In this document: piece after piece, positions 26,991-36,640 of the stretch
Layout of the letters: every line of letters starts with the position of its first letter
Position numbering within the stretch: the stretch's first letter is position 1
DNA from: Xanthobacter dioxanivorans
GTDB lineage: Bacteria; Pseudomonadota; Alphaproteobacteria; Rhizobiales; Xanthobacteraceae
DNA length: 64,000 nt
NCBI RefSeq assembly: GCF_016807805.1
Contig: NZ_CP063362.1
Location: 5,932,501 to 5,996,500, forward strand
Direction of reading: 5' to 3'
The notes under the pieces: model-generated
Database searches by the model: none
Told to the model about the DNA's origin: nothing
What the model saw: the letters and a program-made list of their open reading frames with translations, nothing else
Position numbers and translations under genes: made by a program

Positions 26991-28112
26991 TCATGCCGCG
27001 CTGCGGTCGTCCGCCAGCTTCGGATAGTCGGTGTAGCCCTTCGCCCCGCCGCCATAGAAGGTCGCCCGGTCATAGGGGGTCAGCGGCGCGCCGCGGCGGA
27101 TGCGCTCCACCAGATCCGGATTGGAGATGAAGTAGCGGCCGAAGGCGATGGCGTCGGCATGGCCGGCCGCGACGCAGGCTTCCGCGGTCTCGGGACGGAA
27201 GTTGCCCGCTGTGATCAGCACGCCGGGCCAGAGCGGACGGAACAGTTCCGCCGCCGCGGGGACGCCCTTGTGGTCCACATCCGCCCGCCCGGCGCCGCTG
27301 GCGCGGGGCTCGATGAGATGCAGGTAGGCAAGTCCCAGCCGGGCCAGCTCGCCGACGACATAGGTGTAGAGCGGCAGCGGCTCGGCCTCGCCGCTGTCAT
27401 TGGCCACGCCGAACGGGGACAGCCGGATGCCGACCCGTTCCGCGCTCCAGGCGGCCACCACGGCCTGCGCCACCTCCAGCATCAGCCGCGCGCGGTTCTC
27501 CATGGAGCCGCCGTAACGGTCGGCGCGGTGGTTGGTGCGGGACTGAAGGAACTGCTCCAGCAGGTAGCCGTTGGCGCCGTGGATCTCGACCCCGTCGAAC
27601 CCGGCTTCCCGCGCATTGCGCGTCGCCTGCACGTAATCGTCGATGATGCCCGAAATCTCCTCGGTCTTGAGCGCGCGCGGCGTCTCATAGGGCACCGGGG
27701 TGAAATCGGGACCCAGGGCGTTGCCCTGCGGCGCGATCGCCGAGGGCGCCACCGGCAGTTGCCCCTCCGGCTGGAGCAGGCGGTGGGAGATGCGGCCCAC
27801 ATGCCAGAGCTGGAGCACGATCCGCCCCCCCTTGTCGTGGACCGCGCGCACCACCTCGCGCCAGCCGGCGACCTGCGCGCCGGAATAGATGCCCGGCGTG
27901 GTCGGGAAGCCCTGCGCGGTGGCCGAGATGGGCGAGGCCTCCGAGACGATCAGGCCGCCTCGGGTGGCGCGCTGCGCGTAATAGTCCACGGTGAGCGGGC
28001 CGGGCACGTGGCCGGGCACCACCGCACGCGAGCGGGTCAGCGGCGCCATCACGACCCGATGCTCAAGGCTGATCGCCCCCACCTGCAGGGGCTCGAAAAG
28101 AGCAGTCGTCAT
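26991..28112 (-). CDS. nemA: alkene reductase, old yellow enzyme family
   Basis: 373 residues from an ATG with the strong GAGGAGAATT ribosome site; the frame is open far upstream but without signal. FMN TIM barrel: VMAPLTRSRA near the N terminus, the family block EIHGANGYLLEQF followed by SRTNHRADRYGGS with the catalytic tyrosine, and the phosphate-binding AGNFRPETAE and DAIAFGRYFISNPDL near the C terminus. NemA-type enzymes reduce activated C=C bonds, N-ethylmaleimide and nitro compounds with NADPH. The gene is divergent from osmC across 279 bp, a thiol or oxidant stress pairing. Confidence 0.9.
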   Translation of the reverse strand: MTTALFEPLQVGAISLEHRVVMAPLTRSRAVVPGHVPGPLTVDYYAQRATRGGLIVSEASPISATAQGFPTTPGIYSGAQVAGWREVVRAVHDKGGRIVLQLWHVGRISHRLLQPEGQLPVAPSAIAPQGNALGPDFTPVPYETPRALKTEEISGIIDDYVQATRNAREAGFDGVEIHGANGYLLEQFLQSRTNHRADRYGGSMENRARLMLEVAQAVVAAWSAERVGIRLSPFGVANDSGEAEPLPLYTYVVGELARLGLAYLHLIEPRASGAGRADVDHKGVPAAAELFRPLWPGVLITAGNFRPETAEACVAAGHADAIAFGRYFISNPDLVERIRRGAPLTPYDRATFYGGGAKGYTDYPKLADDRSAA

Positions 28113-28391
28113 CGGCAATTCTCCTCGTTGAACCGGAAGTCCCATCTTACCGTCCCGCGGGCGGGCCGCGCAAAGGCGATGCATGCTCGGGAGCCCGGAG
28201 AGCACCGAGAACCGCGACGGCCCGCAGAAGCCGGATGAGGTGAGGGGACGGAGCATGGTCCGGGACGGCGCATGCCGGTGCCCCGCCCGCGAACGATGGT
28301 TCACGCTCGCGCCGGAGGGAACACCAACGGCCCCGGCCGAGTTTACTCCGCCGCGGTCGATCGCAATCCGTGTCACCATAGGAGCCTGCAC

Positions 28392-28817
28392 ATGAACAAG
28401 TTCGGAAAGGCCGTCTGGCAGGGCGGGATCAAGGACGGCAAGGGTGCCATCTCCACCGAGAGCGGAGCACTTTCGGACTATCCGTATGGCTTCGCCAGCC
28501 GCTTCGAAGGGCAGCCGGGCACCAATCCGGAGGAGCTGGTCGGCGCCGCCCACGCCGGCTGCTTCACCATGGCCCTGTCGCTCATTCTCGGCGAGGCGAA
28601 GCTGGTGGCCGAGAAGATGGAGACGCGGGCGGACGTGACGCTCGAGAAGCTCGCCGACGGATTTTCGATCACCGCCGTTCACCTCACCCTCAAGGCGCGC
28701 ATTCCCGGCGCCGACAAGGCGACATTCGAGGAGCTGGCGGCGAAGGCGAAGGCCAATTGCCCGGTCTCGAAGCTGCTCAAGGCGACGATCACCCTCGACG
28801 CCACGCTGGAGGCGTGA
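28392..28817 (+). CDS. osmC: OsmC family peroxidase
   Basis: 141 residues from the ATG; an in-frame extension upstream has no ribosome site and atypical sequence. The two redox cysteines are C57 in AAHAGCFTMAL and C123 in KANCPVSKLLK, placed as in OsmC/Ohr proteins. The N terminus MNKFGKAVWQGG is typical of the OsmC branch. These dimeric enzymes reduce organic hydroperoxides using lipoylated or other thiol donors in the cytoplasm. It is divergent from the old yellow enzyme, and a strong GC hairpin lies 58 nt past its stop. Confidence 0.92.
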   Translation: MNKFGKAVWQGGIKDGKGAISTESGALSDYPYGFASRFEGQPGTNPEELVGAAHAGCFTMALSLILGEAKLVAEKMETRADVTLEKLADGFSITAVHLTLKARIPGADKATFEELAAKAKANCPVSKLLKATITLDATLEA

Positions 28818-28874
28818 CGCGACGCGGGTCGCGAACGCGCCTCGGGTTCCTTGCCGGACCTGAGGCGGCTCGCG

Positions 28875-28896
28875 GCGCCGCGCGATGGCGCGGCGC
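28875..28896 (+). terminator. GC-rich hairpin downstream of osmC
   Basis: GCGCCGCGC pairs perfectly with GCGCGGCGC around a GATG loop. It sits 58 nt after the osmC stop. There is no T run after it, so it is a probable but not classic terminator. Confidence 0.45.
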
Positions 28897-29016
28897 GGGC
28901 TCGATACTTCCGTATGAGCAGGCCATATCTTCATAGGCTATTGATAGACAACAGTAAAATTGAGGCTCAGGCGGGTCGGGCGCTAGGATGGCTTCACTCA
29001 GAAAGGAGTGTTTGCC

Positions 29017-29304
29017 ATGTCCATCAAGTCCACCATCCTTGCCATCGGCCTTGCCTCCACCGTGCTCTCCGCCGCCGGCGCGGCCTTCGCCGATCCGATG
29101 ATCGGTCCCGAGAATCGCGAGCAGTACGCTGTCTCCGCGCAGGAATCGCTGGTGCCCACCTCCAGCGCCGCGGCCGCCCGTGAAGCCGCCAGGCTCGGCC
29201 GGCCCAGCGCCTTTGGCACGCCGGGGCCGTACTACACCAACGAAGGCCCGTTCAGCTCGGCCGATCCCCACTGGGGCGCCGCCCGGGATGCGGACGACAA
29301 CTGA
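29017..29304 (+). CDS. small exported protein of unknown function
   Basis: 95 residues from the ATG that has an AAAGGAG ribosome site 8 bp upstream; the GTG three codons earlier overlaps that site and is rejected. A Sec signal peptide of about 24 residues (STILAIGLASTVLSAAGAAF with cleavage after A-F-A) is clear. The mature part of about 70 residues is Ser/Ala/Gly/Pro rich with no cysteine. I do not recognise a family. A rho-independent terminator follows, so it is a single-gene unit. The codon usage looks normal for the region. Confidence 0.75.
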   Translation: MSIKSTILAIGLASTVLSAAGAAFADPMIGPENREQYAVSAQESLVPTSSAAAAREAARLGRPSAFGTPGPYYTNEGPFSSADPHWGAARDADDN

Positions 29305-29340
29305 TCCCGGCACATCGAGACAGATAGAGTTTGAAAGAAG

Positions 29341-29365
29341 CGGGGTCGCGGCGCGGCCCCGTTTT
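29341..29365 (+). terminator. rho-independent terminator of the small exported protein gene
   Basis: CGGGGTC pairs with GGCCCCG (one T-G wobble) around a 7-nt loop and is followed directly by TTTT. It lies 37 nt past the stop codon. Confidence 0.75.
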
Positions 29366-29427
29366 CCTTGTCCCGCCCGGCGGCCGCCGCATCGCCGGCT
29401 CAGCCCCGCCGCCGCGCGAGAGCGAGA

Positions 29428-29886
29428 TCAGAGAGGGCCGGGCCGGCCGCTCACCACCGTGCGGATGGCAAAGGACGACTGGATGCGCGCCACCCCGGGC
29501 AGGCGCGAGAGCACTTCCTTGTGCAGGCGCTCATACTCGGCGGCATTGCGGACCTCGATCTTGAGCACATAGTCGGAGAGGCCCGTCATCAAATAGCAGT
29601 CGATGATCTCCGGGCACCGGCGCACCGCCGCCTCGAAGCGGTTGAGGAACTCCTCCGTCTGGCGATCGAGGGTGATCTGCGTCAGCACCACGAGGCGTTC
29701 CGCCGGCCCCGGCGTCTCGACGATGGCGGTATAGCCCCGGATCACGCCGCCGCGCTCCAGCAGCCGCACGCGCCGCAGGCAGGCGGAAGCGGAAAGCCCC
29801 ACCGCCTCGGCCAGGTCCGCATTGGACATGCGGCCGTCGGCGCGCAGCAGCCTGACGATATGGGCGTCGATGTCGTCCAGGGTCAC
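29428..29886 (-). CDS. Lrp/AsnC family transcriptional regulator
   Basis: 152 residues. N-terminal winged helix-turn-helix (DIDAHIVRLLRADGRMSNAD, then LAEAVGLSASACLRRV) and a C-terminal RAM domain with GLSDYVLKIEVRN. Lrp-type proteins form octamers and sense amino acids. It is divergent from an alanine racemase and D-amino acid dehydrogenase pair, the usual arrangement for control of alanine catabolism (dadXA-type). The 139-bp divergent gap holds the AT-rich binding region. The regulator is intact although its target genes are broken in this sequence. Confidence 0.9.
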   Translation of the reverse strand: MTLDDIDAHIVRLLRADGRMSNADLAEAVGLSASACLRRVRLLERGGVIRGYTAIVETPGPAERLVVLTQITLDRQTEEFLNRFEAAVRRCPEIIDCYLMTGLSDYVLKIEVRNAAEYERLHKEVLSRLPGVARIQSSFAIRTVVSGRPGPL

Positions 29887-30025
29887 CGTTCGAACCTTGT
29901 GCGAATGGTTTGCAGATTATTTCAACCAACTCTTTCCAAACCGCATACCCTAATAGCAAATCACAGGACATTTCGCATGTTATGCGCCTAGGATATTGCC
30001 TATTGCCGCCACCCGAAGTGCCTCC

Positions 30026-31160
30026 ATGACGGTCATGCCGATTTTTCCCCCGGCCCGCGAGGATCCCGCATTCGCCCGGGCCGGCGCGGTCCTTACCATC
30101 GACCTGCGCGCCATCACCGGAAACTGGCGGGCGCTGGCGCGGCGTTCCGGTGCGGCCGAATGCGCCGCCGTGCTCAAGGCGGACGCCTACGGCCTCGGCA
30201 TGGACCGGGTCGCGCCCGCCCTGGCGGCGGCCGGATGCCGAACCTTTTTCGTCGCCCATCTTGAGGAAGGCATCGCGCTGCGGCGCATCCTGCCCGATGG
30301 CGCGCGCATCGGCGTGCTGCACGGGCCCATGCCCGGCACGGAAGCGGAATTCCCGGCGCACCGGCTGCTGCCCGTGCTGAACAGCGCCGAGCAGGTGGAG
30401 GGCTTCGCGCGCCTCGCGGCGGCTGCGGGCCGGCGATACCCGGCGATCGTGCAGAGCGACACCGGCATGTCGCGGTTCGGCCTGTCCCGGCCGGACCTCG
30501 ACCGTCTCCTGCACACGGGCGCCCTCGCCGGCATCGACCTCGTGCTCCACATGAGCCATCTCGCCTGCGCGGACGAGCCCGCCCACCCGGCCAACAGCGC
30601 GCAGCGGACGGCCTTCCTGGCGGCCTGCGCCCGCCTGCCCGGCGTGCCGGCGAGCCTTTCCGCCTCGTCGGGCATCTTTCTCGGCCCGACTATCATTTCG
30701 ATCTCGTGCGGCCGGGCGCGGCTCTCTACGGCATCGCGCCGCAGGCCGGCGCGCCCAATCCCCTGCGTCTCGCGGTGCGCCTCGAAGGCCGGGTGGTGCA
30801 GCTGCGCGAGGTTCCCGCCGCCACCGCCATCGGCTATGGCCATACGGCGCGGACGGGAGCGCGGACCCGCCTCGCCACCGTGGGCGTGGGCTATGCGGAC
30901 GGCTTCCTGCGCAGCCTCTCCAATGCCGGCGCCGCGTGGCGCGACGGCGTGCGGCTGCCCATCGTCGGCCGCATCTCCATGGACAGCGTCGTCCTCGACG
31001 TGAGCGCGCTCCCGGACGGCGCGCTCGCCCCGGCGACGGCGTGGACCTCATCGGCCCGGACCAGGACCTCGACGCGCTCGCCGGCGCCGCCGGTACCATC
31101 GCCTATGAGATCCTTGCCAGCGTCGGCGCGCGCTACCTGCGCCGCTACATCGGCCATTGA
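30026..31160 (+). pseudogene. alr: alanine racemase, two single-base frameshifts
   Basis: A pyridoxal-phosphate alanine racemase is spread over three frames. Part 1 has the PLP lysine in AAVLKADAYGLG and SDTGMSRFGL. Part 2 resumes with DLVRPGAALYGI and VGVGYADGF then VGRISMD. Part 3 ends with VDLIGPDQDLDALA and GARYLRR. The frame breaks near 30686 and 31030; adding one G at each (CCCGAC to CCCGGAC, CCCCGGCG to CCCCGGGCG) restores a full gene of about 378 codons. Start could be the ATG here or the one 9 bp later. It would convert L- to D-alanine for the dehydrogenase gene that follows. Sequencing error or true decay cannot be told apart here. Confidence 0.85.
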
Positions 31161-31172
31161 CGGAGCAAGCCC

Positions 31173-31915
31173 ATGCGCATCCTCATTCTTGGCAGCGGGG
31201 TCGTCGGCACGACGTCGGCCTATTACCTGTCGAAGGCCGGCCACGAGGTGACCGTGCTGGACCGCCAGGATGCCGCCGGCATGGAAACCTCCTTCGCCAA
31301 TGCCGGGCAGGTGTCCCCCGGCTATTCCGCTCCGTGGGCCGGGCCCGGCATCCCGGTGAAGGCCATCAAGTGGCTGCTCATGCACCACCGTCCGCTGGTG
31401 CTGTGGCCGAGCCTCGATCCCAAGCTCTATCTCTGGCTCGCCCGCATGCTGGCCAACTGCACCGAGGACGCCTATCGCCGCAACAAGGCGCGCATGGTGC
31501 GTCTCGCCGAGTACAGCCGCGACGCCCTCGATTCGCTGCGCACCGAGACCGGCATCGCCTATGACGAGCGCACCCTCGGCACCCTGCAGCTGTTCCGCAC
31601 CCAGAAGCAGCTCGACCATGTGCATTCCGACACCGAGGTGCTTGACACCCACGGCGTGCGCTACGAGGTGCTGGACCCGGCCGGCTGCATCCGCGCCGAG
31701 CCGGCTCTGGCCCCGTGCGGGAGAAGATCGCGGGCGGCCTGCGCCTGCCCGGCGACGAGACCGGCGATGCCCACATCTTCACCCGGCGCCTCGCGCAGAT
31801 CTGCGCGAGGCAGGGCGTCACCTTCCGCTACGGGGTCACGGTGGAGGCGCTCCACCACGAGGCCGGCCGCATCTCCGGCGTGGCGCTGAAGGGCGGCGAG
31901 GTGGTGAGCGCCGAC
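31173..31915 (+). pseudogene. dadA: D-amino acid dehydrogenase, frameshifted and 3'-truncated
   Basis: The first half of a DadA flavoprotein is present. The FAD loop is [19 protein letters not shown], followed by [19 protein letters not shown]. The frame breaks near 31714, where CCCCGTG probably lost a G; the next frame continues [20 protein letters not shown]. The protein then stops matching at VVSAD, about 250 of the usual 420 residues, and the DNA continues as the antisense end of a GGDEF gene. DadA oxidises D-alanine to pyruvate and ammonia at the inner membrane. The 12-bp spacing to the racemase shows the original dad operon. Confidence 0.85.
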
Positions 31916-31918
31916 TCA

Positions 31919-33206
31919 GCGATGAAGGTGGCCCCGGCCACATCGGTGGCAGGCAGATGGCAACAAACTCCTCTCCACCATATCGAGCGGCAAAGTCACC
32001 GGGTCGGCGAATCGAGCGAGCGAGCTGCCTAGCGACCCGGGTTAGCACCACATCGCCGACACCGTGCCCATGCCGATCATTGATGCGCTTGAAGTGATCC
32101 ACGTCGATCAGCAGGACCGCGAGAGGCGTCCGGTGCCGCGCCGCCCGCTGCATCTCGGAGGCGAGAGCAAGGTCGAAGGCGCGGCGATTGGGCAAACCGG
32201 TCAATTGATCCGTGACGGCGAGCACTTCGAGTTGCTCCTCCACTTCCTGGCTGTGCAACAACGCGAGATGTAGGGTCCGGATCAGCAGAATGAGAAGCAC
32301 GCACACGGCGATGGTGAGCGCCGACAAGATCATCGCGCTCACGATCCATTAGCTCAAGGCCGCTTCGGTGGAAATCCCGACCGACAGGATGAGGGGGTAT
32401 CCCTCAATTCTGGTGTGAAGGTAATATCGGCTCACCCCATCGAAGACGGAGCGGTCAGCAAAGGCTTCTCGGGCCCATCTTACCATGCGTTGGAACACGG
32501 GCGATGTGGCAAGGCTCACACCCGTGTTGCCCTTTCCGTCCGTCGATGGATGTCGAAAAATGACCGTGCCATCGATGCGTGTCAGAGCGACGACACTCCT
32601 TGGGCCGAGATCCACATGGTCCAGCAGCGACTGGAAGAAGGCGATACGCAGCGCTGCGATGACCACACCTTCGAACCGTCCATTTGGGCCGGTTAACCTC
32701 CGGCTCAGGGCAATGCTCGGGTCACCCGCCCGCAGCCTGCTTTCGAAGGGAGCACTGACATACGTATCGCCCCGGCCTCGGACCTGCGCTTCAAAATAGT
32801 CCCGATCGGAAAAATTGCCCTTCCGTGGCTGCACCGACCCAGAATCGTAAACGATCGATGCTCCCTCTCGATCGAGCACGAGCATGGACCCGAGGAACTG
32901 CGCGCCAGTTGCCCGATCAAAGAGGACCATTTGGCGAAGCTCAGGACTGAGGTCGCTCAAACCAGATGTTGCGACAGCCTCCTGCGCCCCACGCAGGGAG
33001 AGGTCGAGCACGCTGAGGTTTCGACTGATGCTCGATGAAATCGTGTTTAGCACGTTCTCGGCCGAGCGAAGCGCCAACAGCCATGTTTCCTGATAGGAGC
33101 GCCAGAGCGTCAGCCCCTGTACAGTGATGATGATGACAATGAGCGTTGCCACGACCAAAGGCACGTATCGACCCGTAACAAGCCGCCGCATATCCTTCCA
33201 CCCCAC
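31919..33206 (-). pseudogene. membrane diguanylate cyclase (GGDEF), stop, frameshift and 3' truncation
   Basis: The N-terminal part is a membrane sensor: a helix at about 15-35, a periplasmic Cache-like domain and a second helix (ILSALTIAVCVLLILLIR). An in-frame TAA (32349-32351) falls just before this second helix, where a sense codon such as CAA is expected. The GGDEF domain has DQLTGLPNRRAFD and the active-site RYGGEEF. A single lost C near 31955 shifts the frame into ATDVAGATFIAE, and the domain then ends at the junction with dadA. An intact version would make cyclic di-GMP. Confidence 0.85.
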
Positions 33207-33789
33207 CTTCCGGCTTCAGCTGTGCCTTGACTGCAACGATCATGCATCCTAAAATTTTGACTTGGCAACTGGATGGCCTATAGAAAATAAATCGCGTCCA
33301 TTTCATTATTTGATGTTGTGGATCCTGCAGCTGCGACCGAAATGCCTATCCTCGTTTTTCCGTTTTTGTGCTTCCGCATCAGCCTCGCCTCTGCGTCATG
33401 GCCTATAATGAGGTTGTCCACCCGAAGCCCTGACCGGGGCGGACAAGAGCCGGGCGCCACTGTCATCAGCGGCGTCCGGCTTGTTCACTCTGCCTCCAGC
33501 GCCGCGTCGTAATGGAATAACGACGACCGTCAGGATCACCCCGCCCTCCTCTTGACTTCGATGGCATGATCCACGCCACATCTGCAGGATCGCCGCAAGT
33601 AGGCCTCAGCCGTCGACATCTTCTGCCGTGGATATGCAGTTGGCGACGGTCATCTCATTGCCTTCCCGCGTCGGCGCCCCGCGGCGCTGGGCCGCCCCCG
33701 GCTCCGGATCAGTTCCCCAGCTTGGTGCCAGGCGCTCCACGCCTGCATCCGCACCATCATCTGGCCGGGAAAGCGCATCACGTCGGCGC
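33207..33789. other. 580-bp stretch without recognisable gene
   Basis: No open frame here shows family features, codon bias or a ribosome site on either strand. It separates the GGDEF relic from the histidine-kinase fragment and contains the upstream region of the former. It may be eroded coding sequence; I see no repeat or RNA gene in it. Confidence 0.6.
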
Positions 33790-34279
33790 TCAGTCGGTGG
33801 CGGAGCCCCTGGAGCCGGTGAACCTGAACGGCCTGCTGGCCGATCTTGCGGCGGAGCTTTCCGCATCGGGCCCACCCGTCACCCTCATTGTGTCGCCGCC
33901 GCACATCCTCCCGCTCCGCCGGATGGCGCTGCACCGCGCGCTGCGCAACCTCCTGGAGAACGCCCAGCGCTATGGAGCGGGCGCGACGGTCGGGATCAGC
34001 CCTGCCGGGACAGAGACCTTCATCATCATCGACGATGCCGGACCGGGCATCCCGGAGGCGGATCTGGAGCGGGTGTTCGACCCCTTCGAGCGGCTGGAGA
34101 CCTCCCGCTCGCGCGAGACCGGCGGCGCAGGCCTCGGCCTTCCCATCGCCCGCGCCATCCTGCGCGCCCATGGGGGCGAGGTGAGCCTGTCCAACCGACC
34201 GGAAGGCGGGCTGCGGGCAACGGTCCGCCTGCCGGCAGCGAACCAAGGGGCCAAAAGCTCGGGTGAACGCGTCGCGTAA
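33790..34279 (+). pseudogene. sensor histidine kinase, C-terminal ATPase fragment
   Basis: From about residue VAEPLEPVNLNGLLADL onward this frame is a typical HATPase_c domain: N box LLENAQRYGAG, G1 box DDAGPGIP, F box FDPFERLETS and G2 box GGAGLGLPIARAI. No HisKA domain, sensor or membrane helix precedes it in any frame, so the 5' two-thirds are missing. The open frame begins earlier, but that sequence is not kinase-like. No response regulator gene is adjacent. It is most likely a remnant. Confidence 0.75.
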
Positions 34280-34282
34280 GGT

Positions 34283-35481
34283 CTAGCCCCGCCGCTCGCG
34301 CCAGCCAAGCCAAACGAGGGCGAGGACCGCGAGGGCGAGCCAGGGCAGGAGCACCGCGTTCATGATCTGCCAGCCGAGCAGGTGCAGCATGGCGCCGGCG
34401 CCGAGCGAGGTCGCCACCCGACGATGAAGATCACGAGGTCGTTGGCCGCCTGCGCCTGCGCGCGCTCTTCCGGCGCGTAGCATCGCGTGAGCAGCGTGGT
34501 GCCGCCGATGAACAGGAAGTTCCAGCCCACGCCCAGCAGAACGAGCGCAGAGGCGAAGGCGAGGAATTGCGTGCCCGACAGGGCGATCAGAACATGACCC
34601 GCCAGCAGGAACGCCCCGGCCAGCATCACCTTGAGCACCCCGAAGCGGGAGATCAGAGCGCCGGTGAAGAAGGACGGCAGGAACATGCCCAGCACATGCA
34701 GCTGGATCACCGTCGCCGCGGCCGAGAGGTCGTGCTGATGGTGCAGCATGGCGAGCGGGGTCGCCGTCATGGCGAGGATCATCACGCCATAGCCCGTGGC
34801 CGCGCCGAACAAGGCGACGAGATAAGCGGGCTGCCGGATGATCGCGCCTAAGGGGCGCCCGCCGCCCGATGCGCTCCGCGCGGGCCGCGGTACGTCCACG
34901 CCCTGCAGGAGACCCGCCGCCAGCAGCGAAATGACGGCGAGGATCAGGAACGAGCCGGCATAGCCCGCCGACAGCAAGGGGCCGCCGAAGCGCCCGAGGA
35001 TCGGTCCGGCAATGGCGGCCACCACCCCGCCCGCAAGAACGAAGGAGATGGCGCGGGGGCGGAAGGCGTCGGTGGCCACCTCCGCCGCGGCGAAGCGATA
35101 GAATTGCGCGAAGGCCTGATAGGCGCCGACGAGGCCGGTCCCGAGGCAGAGCAGCGGCAGCGACGCATAAAAGATCCCGAGCGCCCCCAGGAGGCCGCCG
35201 AGGGTTCCCAGAACGGCGCCCGCCACGAAGCCGATCCTTCGCCCCACGCGGGCCATCCACAGGGATGCCGGGGCGATGCCGATCGCCGTCCCGAGGAACA
35301 TGGCCGCAACCGGCAGCGTGGCGAGTTCCGGCGCGGGGGTGATGGCGGCCCCGGCGAGGCCGGCGACCGTCATCACCATGACGGACGCCGTCTGGAACAG
35401 CGCCTGGGCGGCGGATAGCAGCGCGACCTGCCGGATCATGCGGCTTCGCGGCATCGCCTGCGCAATGGCGGGTGCCGTCAT
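34283..35481 (-). pseudogene. MFS transporter with one single-base frameshift near the C terminus
   Basis: About 345 residues of a 12-helix major facilitator protein are intact, including the helix 2-3 loop motif WMARVGRRIGFVAGA. The frame breaks at about 34419, where a run of four Gs appears as three. The expected continuation (VATSLGAGAMLHLLGWQIMN) is in the next frame and runs to a stop at the listed 5' coordinate. Restoring the base gives a full transporter of about 399 residues. The ATG overlaps the stop of the DsrE gene (ATGA). The substrate is unknown. Confidence 0.82.
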
Positions 35482-35834
35482 CAGAACACCAGAACCTTGT
35501 CGGCAGAGACGGTGACGGCCGAGAGTTCATCCATGGTGCTGCGCCGGGAGCCCGGCGTCACATCAGCATCGCAGAGGCCCCGGGCGTCCATGCAGGTGCC
35601 GCACAAAAGCACCTCGCCCTTGCCGGCGAGGACCCGCTTCAGCATGCGCTCCGCATTGTAATAGCCGTCCGGCGTCTTCTGGCCCGCCTTCGCGGCGGCG
35701 ACGGCATCCGCCATGAGGAACACGGTGACCCGGTTTTCCGCATCCTGCTTGAGAATGCCGGCGGCGAGGCGCAGGCCGTTATAGACGCGTTCCGTGCCGT
35801 AGGGCGGATCGTTGAGAATGAACAGCACGTGCAT
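35481..35834 (-). CDS. DsrE family protein
   Basis: 117 residues from the ATG preceded by GGAG; the longer start adds 17 poorly conserved residues. The fold is recognisable from LFILNDPPYGTERVYNGLRLA at the N terminus (part shown: LNDPPYGTERVYNGLRLA) and the cysteine-bearing EVLLCGTCMDARGL in the second half. DsrE/TusD-like proteins bind or transfer sulfane sulfur on a cysteine. It is divergent from an ArsR-rhodanese gene, with a perfect palindrome between them, and overlaps the MFS start. A role in persulfide handling is inferred from this neighbourhood. Confidence 0.85.
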   Translation of the reverse strand: MHVLFILNDPPYGTERVYNGLRLAAGILKQDAENRVTVFLMADAVAAAKAGQKTPDGYYNAERMLKRVLAGKGEVLLCGTCMDARGLCDADVTPGSRRSTMDELSAVTVSADKVLVF

Positions 35835-35891
35835 GTCCGACTCCGGCGGTTCCCCACGATGCCCTTGCGGCATGGGCAGGATCATTATACG

Positions 35892-35909
35892 TTCAAGTTA
35901 TCTCTTGAA
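35892..35909. promoter_or_regulatory. palindromic operator candidate for the ArsR-rhodanese regulator
   Basis: TTCAAG and CTTGAA form perfect arms around TTATCT. The site ends 18 bp before the ArsR-rhodanese start codon and is 57 bp upstream of the divergent DsrE gene. ArsR proteins bind such AT-rich inverted repeats as dimers, so autoregulation and control of the DsrE-MFS unit are likely. Confidence 0.65.
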
Positions 35910-35927
35910 TGATGTATCGTTACCGCC

Positions 35928-36593
35928 ATGTGCAAGTCAACGGACCCCAAACGCGCTCTGTTCGCTGAGTTGGCCGCGGTAGCGCGCGCCCTCGGCCACG
36001 AGCACCGCGTGGAATTGCTGGAGCACCTCGCCCAGGGCGAGCGCAGCGTGGAGGCGCTGGCGCGGCTGACCGGGCTCTCCATGGCCAATGCCTCCCAGCA
36101 CCTGCAGCAGCTGCGCCGCGCGGGCCTGCTGGAGGCCCGCCGCGACGGCAAGTTCGTCCTCTACCGGCTGGCGGACGACGGGATCGTCCAGCTCATGTCG
36201 GTGCTGCGGCAGACGGCGGAACGCAACATCGCGACGGTCGGCGCTTTGCTTGCGCGTTATTTCGACGGGCGGGACGGGCTTGAGCCCATCGGCCGCGCCG
36301 ACCTTGTGGAACGCGCGCAGGCGGGCCTCGTCACGGTGGTCGACGTGCGGCCTCGCGAGGAGTTCGACCTCGGTCACGTGCCCGGAGCCCTCAGCGTCCC
36401 GCTTGAGGAGCTGGACGCGCGTCTCGCCGAGCTCGATCCGGCGACGGAGATCGTCGCTTATTGTCGCGGCGCCTATTGCCTGCTCGCGGTGGAGGCTGTC
36501 GCACGCCTGCGCGCCAAAGGCTTCTCGGCCCGCCGCATGGAAGACGGCATGCCGGAATGGCGCGCCGCGGGACTGCCGGTCGCGGCGGGCTGA
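35928..36593 (+). CDS. ArsR family regulator fused to a rhodanese domain
   Basis: 221 residues. The N-terminal winged helix (about 12-95) has the recognition helix region LSMANASQHLQQLRRAGLL. The C-terminal rhodanese domain (about 120-218) has active-site C179 in CRGAYC, with a second cysteine C184. The DNA-binding half has only C2, so metal sensing by the usual ArsR cysteines is unlikely; the rhodanese cysteine pair is the probable sensor of sulfane sulfur or a similar electrophile. It is followed 47 bp later by an exported rhodanese. Fused ArsR-rhodanese regulators are known in Proteobacteria, but the signal is mostly untested. Confidence 0.9.
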   Translation: MCKSTDPKRALFAELAAVARALGHEHRVELLEHLAQGERSVEALARLTGLSMANASQHLQQLRRAGLLEARRDGKFVLYRLADDGIVQLMSVLRQTAERNIATVGALLARYFDGRDGLEPIGRADLVERAQAGLVTVVDVRPREEFDLGHVPGALSVPLEELDARLAELDPATEIVAYCRGAYCLLAVEAVARLRAKGFSARRMEDGMPEWRAAGLPVAAG

Positions 36594-36640
36594 CGCGACG
36601 CCATCGCCCGAAGTCCAAACCAAAAATGGGAGAAACGCCA

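Noticed and set aside
33566..33790. Upstream part of the open frame before the kinase fragment as a real sensor domain
   Set aside because: The translation is Pro/Ser/His rich with no helix or HisKA similarity, and it changes abruptly to kinase sequence near 33790.
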